From: Dipteronia dyeriana
Lineage: Eukaryota > Streptophyta > Magnoliopsida > Sapindales > Sapindaceae
Assembly (NCBI GenBank): GCA_032871835.1
Contig: CM065296.1
Location: 58,050,186 to 58,114,185, forward strand
Length of the DNA: 64,000 nucleotides
Reading direction: 5' to 3'
Part shown: positions 12,382-23,945 of the stretch, in pieces
Layout of the letters: every line of letters starts with the position of its first letter
Numbering within the stretch: position 1 is the stretch's first letter
Notes under the pieces: generated by a model
What the model was told of the DNA's origin: nothing
What the model saw: only the letters and a program-made list of their open reading frames with translations
The model's database searches: none
Translations under genes and position numbers: made by a program

Positions 12382-13008
12382 ATATCTTACTTGCTCAATA
12401 GCAAATGTGTCAAATCTCTTATACCCATAATTTCCAGATGCCCATCAAAACTCTTATGTGGATGAGCCTTTGTGAAGGGATCTGCTAGATTTTCTGCTGA
12501 CGTGATCTTGGTTATCATCACGTCTCCCCTATGCACAATTTCCCTCAAAAGATGATACTTTCTTTCAATATGTTTCCCTCTCTTATGACTTCTTGGTTAT
12601 CTCAAATTGGTCACTGCTCCATTATTGTCACAATAGATAGTGATCTGCTTATTCGCATAAGAAACCACTTCCAAGTCAATCTAGAATTGGCGTAACATAC
12701 TCAGCTTCCATGGTGGAATTAGTAATACAAGATTGCTTGATACTCTTCCATATGAATGCCTTTCCTCCAAGAGTAAACACAAATCCTGATGTTGATCTTC
12801 TGGAGTCAGAATCCGACTAGAAATCAAAATCTTTATACCCTACAGAATTAAATCCCTTCCAAAGTATAAAATTATATAATCTCTCGTTCTTTTAAGATAC
12901 TTGAACATATGCTTGACTGTCGATCAGTGATCAGGTCCAGGTTTCTATTGAAACCTGCTAACTATGCCAACAACAAAACAAATATTTGGTATAGTGCAGA
13001 GCATTGCA
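12382..13008 (-). pseudogene. A3 RT tail and RNase H (minus)
   Basis: Reverse complement of A1 positions about 2575-3234: the end of reverse transcriptase and the copia RNase H with the flanking purine tract. Several stops and indels. Cut at 13008 by the A2 LTR; A1 shows that the uninterrupted sequence would continue GCATTGCATACATGAG, so the break is a clean insertion. TTGCA at 13004-13008 is the left target-site sequence for A2. Confidence 0.8.
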
Positions 13009-15212
13009 TGTTAGGATTATGCTTGATAGCAAGAGTGTAATATTGTGCTTGACAATCTTTTCATATTAATAAAGTGATTTCTATTTTAACAAATATTATA
13101 GCATTTATAGTTTAATTATTATAATTGTCAAAAGTAAATAATCATAAGATCAAAAGACTATGAGAAAATAAGAATTGTTAATACATCTAGATATGTATGA
13201 GGTAGACACAATTCCTTAGTTAGTCTTGAATAACATTAACAACTGAAGATAAAATATTGGGCGCCTTTATCTTGTCAAAGTTGTAGATTCTTTTGCTAAC
13301 ATATGAGTGGGGTCAAATGTGTTATGATGAGTCTAAAATCATCAAAGTGTGGAGTCTTTGGGCAAAAGAATCTAGTGCACTAGGTGCATTGAATAGGATC
13401 AAAATGAAATACTTTATCTAGAACCGTCAATGGATAAATTTTTTCATTTTAAGACAATCGGAGAGTCTATCTCAATCCTGAGATAAATGATGGACTTCTG
13501 GTTGCAAGTGTTATCATTTGAGCTATCAATGAGTACAATTATATAGCATAGTCTATCCTCGATAGTTTGGTGGTATTCATTGGTTAATCGATACAGGACT
13601 TCATTTATAGATATGGACATCGTGGCTCCATTTATTGAATGAGAGTAGAATACCATCATATGGATGTTTTGAGGTATTGGATATTAAATCTTAACGTTAA
13701 GTTTTCAATAGTGTCTACTGAAACATGACTTCTGGACAAAGTCAAAATATCCAAGTAAAAAATGTGGTCATATGAGTAAATATGGTAACTTGGAGAGCTA
13801 TAGGCGGACTATGAGCTCTTGGCGATTACTGGTATTCTTCACGAGGATACACTTTCTCCAATAAGGTTGTCTAGGGTATGAATGAGTAATATCAACTTAT
13901 TCTATCTTTATTTAAGAGTTCAATTTTAGTTCTTTAGTTGAATAAACTAAAATTAAATAGATTGGACCTAAGTGAATCATTTGTTGATTGTGATTGGGTT
14001 GTGTCTATTGGAGCTTAAATTTAGATGGCCCACCAAGATCCCCATTCCACACGAACTTGTATGGATCACTTGATATATTCTACCGGACCTATTTAGGGGT
14101 CCATTTAGAATTGTATTAAGGCATGTGAACTTGTTTCTTTTTGTAAGAAAAGGTCTAGTTCACATGTGGACTTTTTATTAAGGTCCAATGGATTTAATAA
14201 AATAAGAAAAATAATATATGACCCATATATATGTGTTGGGCGGCAAGGATATTTAGAATAGCTTAATTATATTATTTTTGTTTTATTATTTATTTAAATG
14301 GAAATTAATTAATTTGTTGATTATTTATTTATTTAATTAAAAGTCAAAATCTTTTTCTATTAGGAAATGGTCTCACAAATATTATACTATTGTTGGAAGT
14401 ATATTTAATATTAAAGACTATATTTGATAAGTAGATAAATAAAAGGAATTATTTATCTAATCAAATTAGAAAGTCTTTAATATGGTTACAAATGCACTAT
14501 TGAGTTGGATTAGGAGTCTTGGTGTAGGAAAGAATTCTTTTTGGAAAAGGATTCTTAACCACCAAGTAAATCCACCTAAGGATAGGATTCTTAATCACCA
14601 AGTAAATCCTTCTTAGGAGAGGATTGGGTCTCCTATATATATACTTGTAAATTTCGACAAAGTATGAGTTTTTGGTGTGAGAAGTTGTTTTTTTATTGTT
14701 TTTTTTATTGTTATAAAAAAAAAACTTCGTCCAACTCACTGTGTGAAGAATTCAGCCAAGCATAGAGAAAAGAATGAATATTTTGTTTTCGATAGTACAC
14801 TGGTATCCTTTGCATCAAAAGGGTTTTGTGTACAACAACGAATCAAGGTGCACGCGAGTTTCATTCAAATTGATTGATAATTCAAAAGTGACCGGACGTT
14901 CTTGGTTTTTCACTTGGAGGATTATTGTGACTAACAAAGAAGAAGATTTTGTTTGATTCCATCATACAATTTAAAGAAAGGGATCCCACACTCCTAGGTG
15001 ATTCACGTTCGTGATTGGATTGGAAGATCTTGCTGATTCAATTCGACGCTAGTTCAATTGTCACGAAAAAAAAGGTACGATACTTTTTATATACATCAAT
15101 TAATCTAGGGTTAAGGTTCTTGTTATTAAAAGGAAATGTTTTTTTATATACGCCAACCCTAATTTTGGTTTTATCACGCTTCTGTTGCGTTTTGAACCGT
15201 TTTTTTCCTACA
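13009..15212 (+). repeat. Family A 5' LTR (copy A2), 2204 bp
   Basis: TGTTAGGATTATGC ... TTTTTTCCTACA, flanked on the right by a primer-binding site, so it is a 5' LTR. It aligns along its whole length with 3235-5450. TATA-like run at 14634-14642. The left flank TTGCA is the presumed target duplication; the partner cannot be checked because the 3' end of A2 is missing. Confidence 0.9.
14634..14642 (+). promoter_or_regulatory. Probable TATA box in A2 5' LTR
   Basis: AT run conserved with 4861-4870 and with the reverse-strand A LTRs. Inferred core promoter for the A2 transcript. Confidence 0.5.
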
Positions 15213-15214
15213 AT

Positions 15215-15226
15215 TGATATCAGAGC
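15215..15226 (+). other. Primer-binding site of A2 (initiator Met-tRNA type)
   Basis: TGATATCAGAGC, two bases after the LTR end. One difference (G to A) from the canonical TGGTATCAGAGC complementary to the 3' end of plant initiator Met-tRNA. Marks the start of minus-strand cDNA synthesis. Confidence 0.85.
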
Positions 15227-15350
15227 CAGGTTATACCCTTGATTAATTGATGTATGTGTTCGTGAATCTTTTTCTTTTTTTGTATATATGCATGTTTTAG
15301 AAAGATATGACACTCTAGGTATTCACATATATATTTACATTGGAATGTAT

Positions 15351-15385
<35 letters not shown>

Positions 15386-16617
15386 TTATATGTGGTTTGT
15401 TATTGCTCAATTTTGGTCCTAGAATTTCAATGTATTTTGTTTTGGGATTGTAAGAAGAAGGGTGGTCTATCATCACCATAATTTTCTTCTTGGTAGTTGC
15501 TAACTTTTTTTTTATTTTGTTGTTGTAATTAAAAAACAAACTGCACTATTTTAATAAAATAAAAAAAATGCAGTATTTTTTTATTTATAATTATTCTGTA
15601 ATACATTCAAGTATCGAAGACTCGAAGGTTTGAAGAATTGGAAGCAGCCGGAACAAGTTTGGGACCGTGCGAGCCGTAGCAACGAACGTGAGTGCCGCCA
15701 CGTTTGTTGTGGCATGGGATGTGCAGGCAGCCCTTTGGTAGCCATTGGTTGTGCATGGCAGCTTTTTATGGGTTTGTGGCATGCGCACGCCTATGGGTAA
15801 AGGCGAAGGGTGAGCACGCCAATGGAAGGTAGCCGAGGGAGTCTGAACGACGAAGGTCGCGTAAAGACTTGTTCCCCAAGAAAGGAGTTCTTGTATTCCA
15901 AGATATATGTAATTTACTTGTTTTTCTAGGATGGACCAAAATTGTAGCTATTTATACTTTTGTAAATATTGCAATGTTTGTCATTGTTTGATAACATGTC
16001 ATATAGAATAGGAGTGCCACTCATATATCTCTTTTGGTATGAACATGCATTGAATGGTTTAAGTATCTAAATTGGCATCTAGATAACTTGGTAAATCATT
16101 CTTTGGAATTCGATCACAGGCCTTAAACAATTGAGTGGGAGAAGGTGTTTTGGAACACTTACGGCCTCCAAGTTTAGTTGAGCTTTATGTTTCGTGAATA
16201 ACCTCCCAAGAGGTATTCATGAATGGAATTTAGCAAGATACTTCCTTACGAGGATAGACTAGACAATTAACCCAAACGATATCTACTCCCAAAGGAGGGA
16301 TATTCGTGAGGGATTATATTGAATGTCGATAACTTGGTAACACACTTAATGTAATTTTATTAATATCCTCCCAAGAGTTCTTGTTAATAAAATTGCAAGG
16401 TTAAAATAGAAAAAGTTGGTTGTTATGTTAACAATTAGGTGGGACCTAGTCCAACTAGTAAATGGTGCGTACTCCCAAAAGAAGGCGTGACATTTATGGG
16501 TGTTGGATCACCGTTGAATTTTTACGATTGAATTATTTTATTTAATTCAAGATAAATACTCAAAAGTGTTATATCATGATTGTTTACTTATATAATTTTT
16601 TTTATTAAAAAGAAATC
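15227..16617 (+). other. A2 untranslated leader
   Basis: 1.4 kb between PBS and gag ATG without a supported ORF. Holds an (AT)n run at 15352-15382 and a markedly GC-richer island at about 15640-15880 that contrasts with the AT-rich surroundings. Long leaders are common in this type of copia element. Confidence 0.6.
15352..15382. repeat. (AT)n microsatellite
   Basis: Pure AT dinucleotides in the A2 leader, 140 bases after the PBS. Confidence 0.9.
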
Positions 16618-17400
16618 ATGACCTCATCTTTAACAAATATCCTAAAAGATAATACTTTAACTGATGATAATTATGTCACATGGAAAAGGAATATTGGGTT
16701 GTTGTTGCAAGATGAAAAGTATAAGTTCATTCTGTATATCCCTTAACCACCAAACTAATGAATCTAACTCAGGAAGCAAAAAGATGAGTATCAGTAGTGG
16801 AAGTCTTCAGATGAGATGGCTAAATGTAAGTTACGTTATGGCCATCATCTTCGACGTTTTGCAACAACAACATGAAGGAATGGAAACTGCTGCCGATATA
16901 ATGATGTCTCTAGATGAGATGTTTGCTGAGGTCTATGATGACTAAGAGAGAGAGGCAGTGATTGCTTTTATGAATCTTAGGACGAAACCTGGACAGGGTG
17001 TGAAAGATCACATGATAAAAGTCATAGCACTTCTCAACATTGCTGAATTGAATGGTGCTACGATAGATGGTGATACCAAAATTGATATGATTGTCAACTC
17101 ACTATCGGATTCCTTTGATCAATTCAAGTTGGACTACACCTTGAATAATAAGGAATACACCTTGCAAGGCCTGATGCAAGATATTCAAAGCACCAAGATA
17201 ATCCTTGTGAAAGGCAAGGGTAAAGAGATTCATATGCTTGGTAAGTTGCTACTGTTAAAAACCCGTAAGAAGTTCAAGAGACAACAGAAGAAAAAGCAAT
17301 ATGAGCCTTCTTAGAAGGAAACTAAGAAAGTAACCAAGATCAAAGGAAAGTGTTTCTTTTGTGGTGAAAAAGGTCAAAGGAATAGACTGAATAAGAATGA
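16618..17400 (+). pseudogene. A2 gag (copia capsid)
   Basis: ATG at 16618 begins MTSSLTNILKDNTLTDDNY..WK, the N-terminal signature of this copia gag group. Stops at about 16744, 16756 and 16759 and a shifted, shortened segment follow. The frame is recovered in DIMMSLDEMFAEV ... AVIAFMNLRTKPGQGVKDHM ... NSLSDSFDQFKLDYTLN and a basic tail ending at 17314. A stop precedes KGKCFFCGEKGQ at about 17347-17373, the first half of a CCHC zinc knuckle. The His and last Cys are deleted and the sequence jumps into protease flank. The product would have formed the virus-like particle and bound RNA; it is defective. Confidence 0.82.
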
Positions 17401-18785
17401 ATTCAACTTGCATTTAGGCAATGGAGCGTTGGTGTCTACTAGTGCAGTGGGAGATATTAGAATCAATTTTGATTCTTATAAGCATTTAGTTTTAATAAAC
17501 GTTTATTATGTACCACAATTCAAGAGGAATTTAATTTCGGTCTCTTGTCTAAATAAATTTGGATAATCGGTTACTTTTAATAAAAGTTTTATTATTAGTA
17601 AGATTAACAAATTTGTTTTTAAAGGTACATTAGAAAATGGTTTATTCTATTTGCATGGAAATATCTCTTACTTGTTAGACATGGAATCAACGAAACCTAA
17701 TCATAAAAGAGTAAAATTATCAAAAGATGAAACCTACCTATGGCATTTGCGCCTAGGTCATATTAACCTTAATAGGATTAAAAGATTGGTATGTGACAGA
17801 CCTCTAATTGACTTAAAGGTTGATGATCTACCGACTTGTGAATCTTGTTTGAAAGGTAAAATGACCAAAAGGTCATTTACGGCCAAAGGCACAAGAGCCA
17901 TTGAATGTTTAGGTTTGATACACACTGATGTGTGTGAACCTATGAGCATTCAAGCTAGAGGTGGATATGAGTACTTCATCACTTTCACGGATGATCACTC
18001 AAGATTTGGCTATGTGTATCTCGTGAGACATAATTCAGATGTTTTTGACATGTTCAAAACATCTAAAGCTGAAGTTGAAAATCAGCTTGAGAAATGCATA
18101 AAAATCTTGAGGTCTAATCGTGGTGGAGAATATCTATCTTGTGAGTTTCAGCAATATCTTATTGATAATGGAATAATTTCTCAATTTTCTACACCAAACA
18201 CACCTTAACAAAATGGGTGGCAGAAAGGAGAAATAGAACTCTTATGGACATGATTAGGTATATGTTGAGTTATTCAACGCTCCCTAATTCTTTTTGGGGA
18301 TATGCTTTACAAACTGCAATCTACATTCTAAATGATGTACAATCTAAGTCGGTTCCTAAAACACCACATGAACTGTGGTTCGGGCGAACGCCTAGTTTAC
18401 AACACATAAGGATATTTGGATGTTCTACGCACGTGTTAAAAGGAAAGACAAAAGATGGAGTCCCATTCAGAAACATTCATATTTGTAGGGTATCCAAAAG
18501 GAACAAAAGGATATTATTTTTATAGTCCTTCAGATCTTAAAGTATTTGTTTCCACAAATGCTAAAATTCTGGAAAAGGACAATATGAATAATTTTGTGCC
18601 TAAAAGTATAATTGTCATGAATGAGTTTTTAGGAGATACAATTCCACAAAAAGTTTCACAACCAAGCCCAATTGTAAGTTCATTACCAACACAAGATCAA
18701 CAATCTACCATACCTCGTCGTAGTGGGAGGGTTGTTAGACAACCCGAGAGATACATCGGTCTAAGAGAATCTGTAGGGAATCTTT
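17401..18785 (+). pseudogene. A2 pol: protease tail, pre-integrase, integrase (truncated)
   Basis: Starts in the C-terminal protease flank (LGNGALVST ... YVPQFKRNLISVSCL); the catalytic DSG segment is absent. The GAG-pre-integrase module (LWHLRLGHINLNRI ... CESCLKGKMTKRSF, about 17738-17872) and integrase core are well kept from 17651 to 18208. The first Asp is in HTDVC (about 17920). The second is changed to Asn: RSNRGGEY at about 18110 where A1 has RSDRGGEY. A stop and frameshift fall in the QQNG motif near 18205-18215. The linker is cut at 18785 by the A4 LTR, so RT and RNase H are missing. Dead for at least three independent reasons. Confidence 0.87.
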
Positions 18786-20677
18786 TGTAGGAAAAACGGG
18801 TTTCAAAACGCAATGGAAGTGTGAGAAAAACGAAATTTAGGGTTTGCGTATATTTTTTTCCCTTTATGCAACGAGAACCTTAACCCTAGATTAATTGACA
18901 TATATAAAAGTATCGTACCTTTTACTCGTGATGATTGAACAAGTGCCGAATTTATTCCGCAAAATCTTCCAATCCAATCATGAACGTGAATCACCTTGGA
19001 GTGCGGGCTCCCTTTCTTTAAATTGTATTCCTGAGAATGGAGACAAAGCAAAAATCTTTTCTTTGTTAGTTTCAAATATTCTCCAAGAGAAAAATCCAAG
19101 AACGGCTGGTCACTTGTGAATTATCAATCAATTTGATTGAAACTTGCTTGAACCTTGATTCAATGTTATACACAAAACCCTTTTTATGTAAAGGATACTA
19201 GTGTACCATTGAAAACAAAAACGTTCTCTTTCTCTTTTCTCCTTGGCCGAATTCCACACCCTGTTTCTATGAGTTGATTGAATTTTGTCTAGAACAAAAA
19301 CTAATTTTTCTCCCTCAAAATTCTCTCTTTCTATGCCAAATTCTCTCTTGAAAATTACCTAGGCATGGCCGAAATTTTCATCAAAGAATTCTTAGGGCTG
19401 GCCGAAAATCTCATGCTCATATATATAGGATCATAAATCCTTTCCTAAGAAGGATTTACTTGGTTGGCAAGAATCTTTTCCTTAGGTGGATTTATTTGGT
19501 AGTTAAGAATCCTTATCTAAAAGGAAATCTAACTTCTCCTATATCCATATGGGCTGGCCGAATTTCTCATTGATATAGATTAGGAGAGTTGATTATTTTC
19601 CTGAGAAGGATTACTTGGTAGTTAAGAATCCTTTCCTTAGGTAGATTTACTTGGCGGTTAAGAATCCTTTTAAAAAAGGAATTTTATCCTAACACCAAGA
19701 CTCCTAATCCAACTCAAAAGTGTATTTGTAACCATATTAAAGACTTCCTAATTTGATTAGATAAATAATTCCTTTTATTTATATATTATCAAATATAGTC
19801 TTTAACATTAACTATACTACCAACAATAGTATAGTTTTAGAAGACCATCTTTTATTAGGAAAAAGATTTTGACTTTTAATTAAATAATTAATTAATCAAC
19901 AAATTAATTAATTTCCATTTAACTAAATAATAAAATAAAAAATAATATATTTAAGCTATTCTTAATAGCCTTGCCGCCTATACCATATATATGGGCTATA
20001 AATTATTTTTCTTATTTTATTAAATCCATTGGACCTTAATAAAAAGTCCACATGTGAACTAGACCTATTCTTACAAAAAGAAACAAGTTCTCATGCCATT
20101 ATACAATTCTAGATGGACCCCTAAATTGGTCCGGTAGAATATATCAAGTGATCCATGCATGTTCGTGTGGATTGGGGATCTTGGCAGGCTATCTAAATTT
20201 AAGCTCTAATAGTTACAACCAAATCACAATCAATAAATGATTCACTTAGGTCCGATCTATTTAATTTTAGTTCATTTCACTAAAGAACTAAAATTGAACT
20301 CCTAAATAAAGATAGAATAAGTTGATGTTACTTATTCATACCCTAGACAACCTTATTGGAGAAAGTGTATCCTCGTGAAGAATACCAGTAATCGCCAAGA
20401 GCTCATAAACCATCTATAGCTCTCCAAGTTACCATATTTACTCATATGACCACATTTTGAACTTGGATATTTTGACTTGTCCAGAATCCATGTTTCAATA
20501 GACACTATTGAAAACTTAACGTTAAGATTTAATATCCAATACCTCAAAACATCCATATCTATAAATGAAGTCCTTTGTTGATTAACAAATTATTACCACC
20601 AAACTATCGAGGATGGACTATGCTATATAATCGTATTCATTGATAGCTCAAATGATAGCACTTGCAAGAATAAGTTA
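18786..20677 (-). repeat. Family A LTR (copy A4, minus), truncated
   Basis: Reverse-oriented family-A LTR whose 3' end (TGTAGGAAAAACGG on the plus strand) sits inside A2 pol. It runs about 1.9 kb and stops near 20677 within the sequence that corresponds to about 3730 of the A1 LTR, where the gypsy extra gene begins. No A-element interior accompanies it, so it is the remainder of a solo LTR or of an element deleted at the 20677 junction. Left flank TCTTT (18781-18785) is the presumed target sequence. Confidence 0.82.
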
Positions 20678-21761
20678 GTTTCCTGTGTTCGAAGATTGTT
20701 GGGGGAAACTCCTCCTAGTGAACCTTCATTTTTAGAAGTCGACGTTTCTGAGCTTTACCCTGACGTCTTTTTTAATCTTATAGCCAGTTCTGATTCATCT
20801 GATACTTCATCTAGTTCTGATTCTTACGTTTCTGACCACAGGGTATCTTTTCAAAGGATGGGTAAACATCAAAGCAGAAGTGAGGTACACAAGCATGGCT
20901 CGAGCAATGTTCAGATTAGGGAACAGAGTGTTAACAAGAATGATGTTGGTGAGGTGTCCAGGGTGTCTCGTCTTTCATTTTCTGATGCTCGCCCGAGTGG
21001 TTTCGATACTGAACCGAATGTGGTCGGGCCAGCTGAAATAGAAAAATACCGCTGCCGATTCGACTTGCCGGACTCGGTCACTCTGGTTCCTGCAGGGGAT
21101 AGAGTCTCATGGAATCCTCCTGAGGGTATGGTCGCGATTTATGGATCAATGCTATGTTGTGGTGTCACGCTTCCCTTTCAGCCATTCATTGCCTGGTTTT
21201 TAGCTGAAGCAGGGATAGCCCCAGCTCAGTTGGCCCCGAATAGTTATAAAGTTCTGATGTGCATGTGGCATATGGTCAGTAGAATGAACCTTTCGCCGCC
21301 TTCCCCAAATGAAATCAGGCATTTCTTTATGCTGAGGCAGGTTAGCAAGACGGGGACCTATTTTCTTACATCTACTCCATCGGACGGCTGGGTCCCCAAA
21401 GAAGAAAAAGTGAATCGGAAGGTCGACACCTCTGATGACCCAAAAAAGAAGGGTTTTGTATGGGGATTCCCTACATCCAACATATTCTGGAAGAACAGTT
21501 GGTTTTTCACTGGAGGGGCTCTCGGGCTCAACGTCACTGTTAGATCTGAGGATTCCCGAACGGTGTTGAGTGTTACCCGTTTCTTCTGTTCCCCCGAATT
21601 GTGGAACAGAAAAATAATTGATTATAGTGATTCTGAGCTAAAGAGGCTGACTCGAGTAGCTGTTTGTACTCTAGAGAAGAGGAGCAAGAGCTACCTTTTT
21701 AAAGAGGAGGATTTGATAAAGCTCGGCTTTTTCAGAAATATTTTGGGCCATCGCAGGCGAT

Positions 21762-21836
21762 GTAAGTGACTCAGTACCCTTTCTATTGTATTTTTCTGCT
21801 TTTCATTTTCTGACATGAATCTTTGTTTTTTTTTAG
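21762..21836 (+). other. Intron 1 of the antisense extra gene
   Basis: 75 bases. Donor GTAAGT at 21762, pyrimidine-rich tract, acceptor TTTTAG ending at 21836. Joining exons gives a continuous frame (phase 1) into FDTDIVSDLQARQMKS. Confidence 0.7.
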
Positions 21837-22601
21837 TGTTCGATACCGATATCGTCAGCGATCTTCAGGCTCGTCAAATGAAGTCGATTTTGCAGACGAG
21901 AAGAAAAGAAGCTTCCCGTCAGGGGGATGAAAGTATTGTCCCACCCAAGTCTGATGAGGAAACCGACATTGTCGAGGAACAGATCCTCGAGTACATTCGT
22001 CACAGGTGCTCAGCCTTCTACTCAGGATTTTGCTGGTCCAAGTGGCTAAAGTGAGCCAACTGACACCTAACTGCCTGATAATAGAGAGAGGCAATGTGAA
22101 GGCCCGGGTGAAGAGCCTGTTGGGCGGTTTGAAACTGGCGATGGTGGTGACATCTTTACGGATCAAGTACCTGCGGGTGCCGAATTCTTCGAGTCTTTTC
22201 GGGACGATCTGCAGGAAGATCCTGCTGCTAACCTTAACTTCCACCATTCTTGGGGTGAGAAGAGAAAGGCAGTTAGTTCGCCGACCCATCCTCTTAAAGT
22301 TCCTCGGGTAACCTCATTTATCGACTCCAGCGATGAAGATGTTACGGATGAGATTGCTCTGAGTGTTGGCGTTGGAGCATCAGAAGATGTGGCGGCCTCA
22401 GAACCAAACATGGCTTCTTCTATCCTCGAGGTTGGGAATACAGGGGCTGAACCTTCGGGGGCACCTTTAAATCCTTCTCCCCAGGATATGCTACGGGAGA
22501 TGTCCTCCTGTCAGGCTTTCATCGGGGAGGACCGCTGGAGCAACTTTAGAGATGGTTCACTGTCCGAACGTCTTCAAAACATTTTTAACGGTGCATCTTA
22601 T

Positions 22602-22666
22602 GTAAGTTAAATCTGACTTCTTTATTGTTTTGCTTCTGCCCGATTTCTAAATTTATTCCTTTGTAG
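22602..22666 (+). other. Intron 2 of the antisense extra gene
   Basis: 65 bases. Donor GTAAGT at 22602, acceptor TTGTAG ending at 22666. Phase 0 joins ...NGASY to MVAEFAELIQTHQHQ, preserving the frame of both sides. Confidence 0.7.
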
Positions 22667-23588
22667 ATGGTGGCAGAATTTGCTGAGCTAATTCAGACGC
22701 ACCAACATCAAGCCGATCGAATAAGGCGTCTAGAGGCTCAGCTGAAGGCGAGTGAGGAAGGCCTTGCTCGAGCTGAGAAAGCTTATCAGCAGGAGGCCGA
22801 TTATGTACAAATATTCACCGGCCATTATCTGGCGAAGCAGGTTGAAGCCGAGGAGAATGCATCTTTGACAGAGGAGAAGGTTGCATCACTTCAAAATCTT
22901 CTATCTTCTGCTAAAGAATCCATGCTTAAGACCGAGTAGGAGGCGGAGCAGTCGAGGTCGTCGTATGACCAAAAAATTGAAGATCTGGAGTGCCAAGTTT
23001 TGACAGTTGAATCCCTATCCTGAGAGGCCAGGTTGGAACTTGAATTCCAAGGGGTGGATTGTTTTAAAAGATCCCCTGCTTACGATGCCTTACTTCTTCA
23101 GGAATTTCAACGCGGGCTAGTTTCGGTCGGTGAATTCTTCAAAGTTAAGAATAGGGTGACTGAGAAGGCTCGAGCTAATTGGGAGATGTTAATCAAACGT
23201 CACGTGGACCGGTCCTTGAAGTCTCTTCGGATTTAGATGAAGGAATGGAGAGCCTACTGCCGTAGTCAAGGCAAAGAGCCTCATCCCATGCATTTAGAGA
23301 TTTCATCCGAGCATTCTCTCTCGACCTTTTACGCTAGTCAAGAGTCGGTCGAGGGTGTGATCCTAGATGTCGGGCCGGTCCCGGGTGAGGATTATAGCCA
23401 GTGGATGGATGATACCGTCGACCCTATTGTTTGGCTGTCTAACGAAAGCCTGCTCTGTGAATACGAGATGGTGCCAGACCTGAATATCTGTAAAGTCTCG
23501 AAATCCTCACAGCCTTGACTTTTGTAAATTTGTAGAAGATTCCTTTATATATATATATTTTGTAACTGTAACCATTCTTTTTTAGAGC

Positions 23589-23594
23589 AATAAA
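23589..23594 (+). terminator. Poly(A) signal of the antisense extra gene
   Basis: AATAAA 71 bases after the final stop (23516-23518), downstream of a T/TG-rich stretch (TTTTGTAACTGTAA). Position and strand fit 3'-end formation of the plus-strand transcript. Confidence 0.55.
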
Positions 23595-23645
23595 ATTCTA
23601 TTTCATTATGAATTGAATGGTCTTGATCTGTTTATTGCTGATTGT

Positions 23646-23945
23646 TGTCGAGTGCTGTATTAAATTGGCTGATGTCCGGGTAACTCAATCGAGTATCTTA
23701 TTAAATCGACTGTCACCCGAATAACTTTAATCGCCAAGTATCTTATTAAACTGGCTCTTCAATGTTCGGGTGACTTAACCGAGTATCTTATTAAACCGGT
23801 TGTTACCCGAATGTCTTTAATTGCCAAGTATCTTATTAAACTGGCTCTTCAACGTTTGGGTGACTTAACCGAGTATCTTATTAAACCGGTTGTTACCCGA
23901 ATGTCTTTAATTGCCAAGTATCTTATTAAACTGGCTCTTTATTAT
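23646..23945. repeat. 90-bp tandem repeat in the gypsy 3' spacer
   Basis: Successive units start with TTTAAT(C/T)GCCAAGTATC at about 23727, 23817 and 23907, a period of 90. Each unit is itself two related halves of about 45 bases sharing AGTATCTTATTAAAC(C/T)GG. A degraded partial unit precedes. The rest of 23519-24489 is a non-coding spacer. Confidence 0.9.

Larger units (their letters stand above)
20678..23518 (+). pseudogene. Antisense extra gene of the gypsy element (Transposase_28-like, three exons)
   Basis: Runs opposite to gag-pol. Exon 1 (at least 20678-21761) is open with no ATG at its start, so the 5' end is truncated at the A4 junction. It has a Ser/Asp-rich N-terminus and then a domain resembling PF04195 ('putative gypsy type transposon', Transposase_28): PPEGMVAIYGSMLCCGV, PFQPFIAWFLAEAGIAPAQL, NSYKVLMCMWHMVSRM. 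Intron 1 is 21762-21836 (GTAAGT...TTTTAG) and intron 2 is 22602-22666 (GTAAGT...TTGTAG). Exon 2 has a frameshift near 22010. Exon 3 (22667-23518) encodes a heptad-rich coiled coil, then PAYDALLLQEFQRGL and an acidic tail. It stays in one frame with three stops (22937 TAG, 23021 TGA, 23234 TAG). Function is unknown in the family; this copy is decayed. Confidence 0.75.

Noticed and set aside
20353..20556. Minus-strand ORF within the A4 LTR
   Set aside because: Lies wholly inside an LTR that is non-coding in all other A copies.
23646..23945. CRISPR-like array
   Set aside because: Units are contiguous 90-bp tandem repeats without unique spacers, in a eukaryotic retrotransposon.
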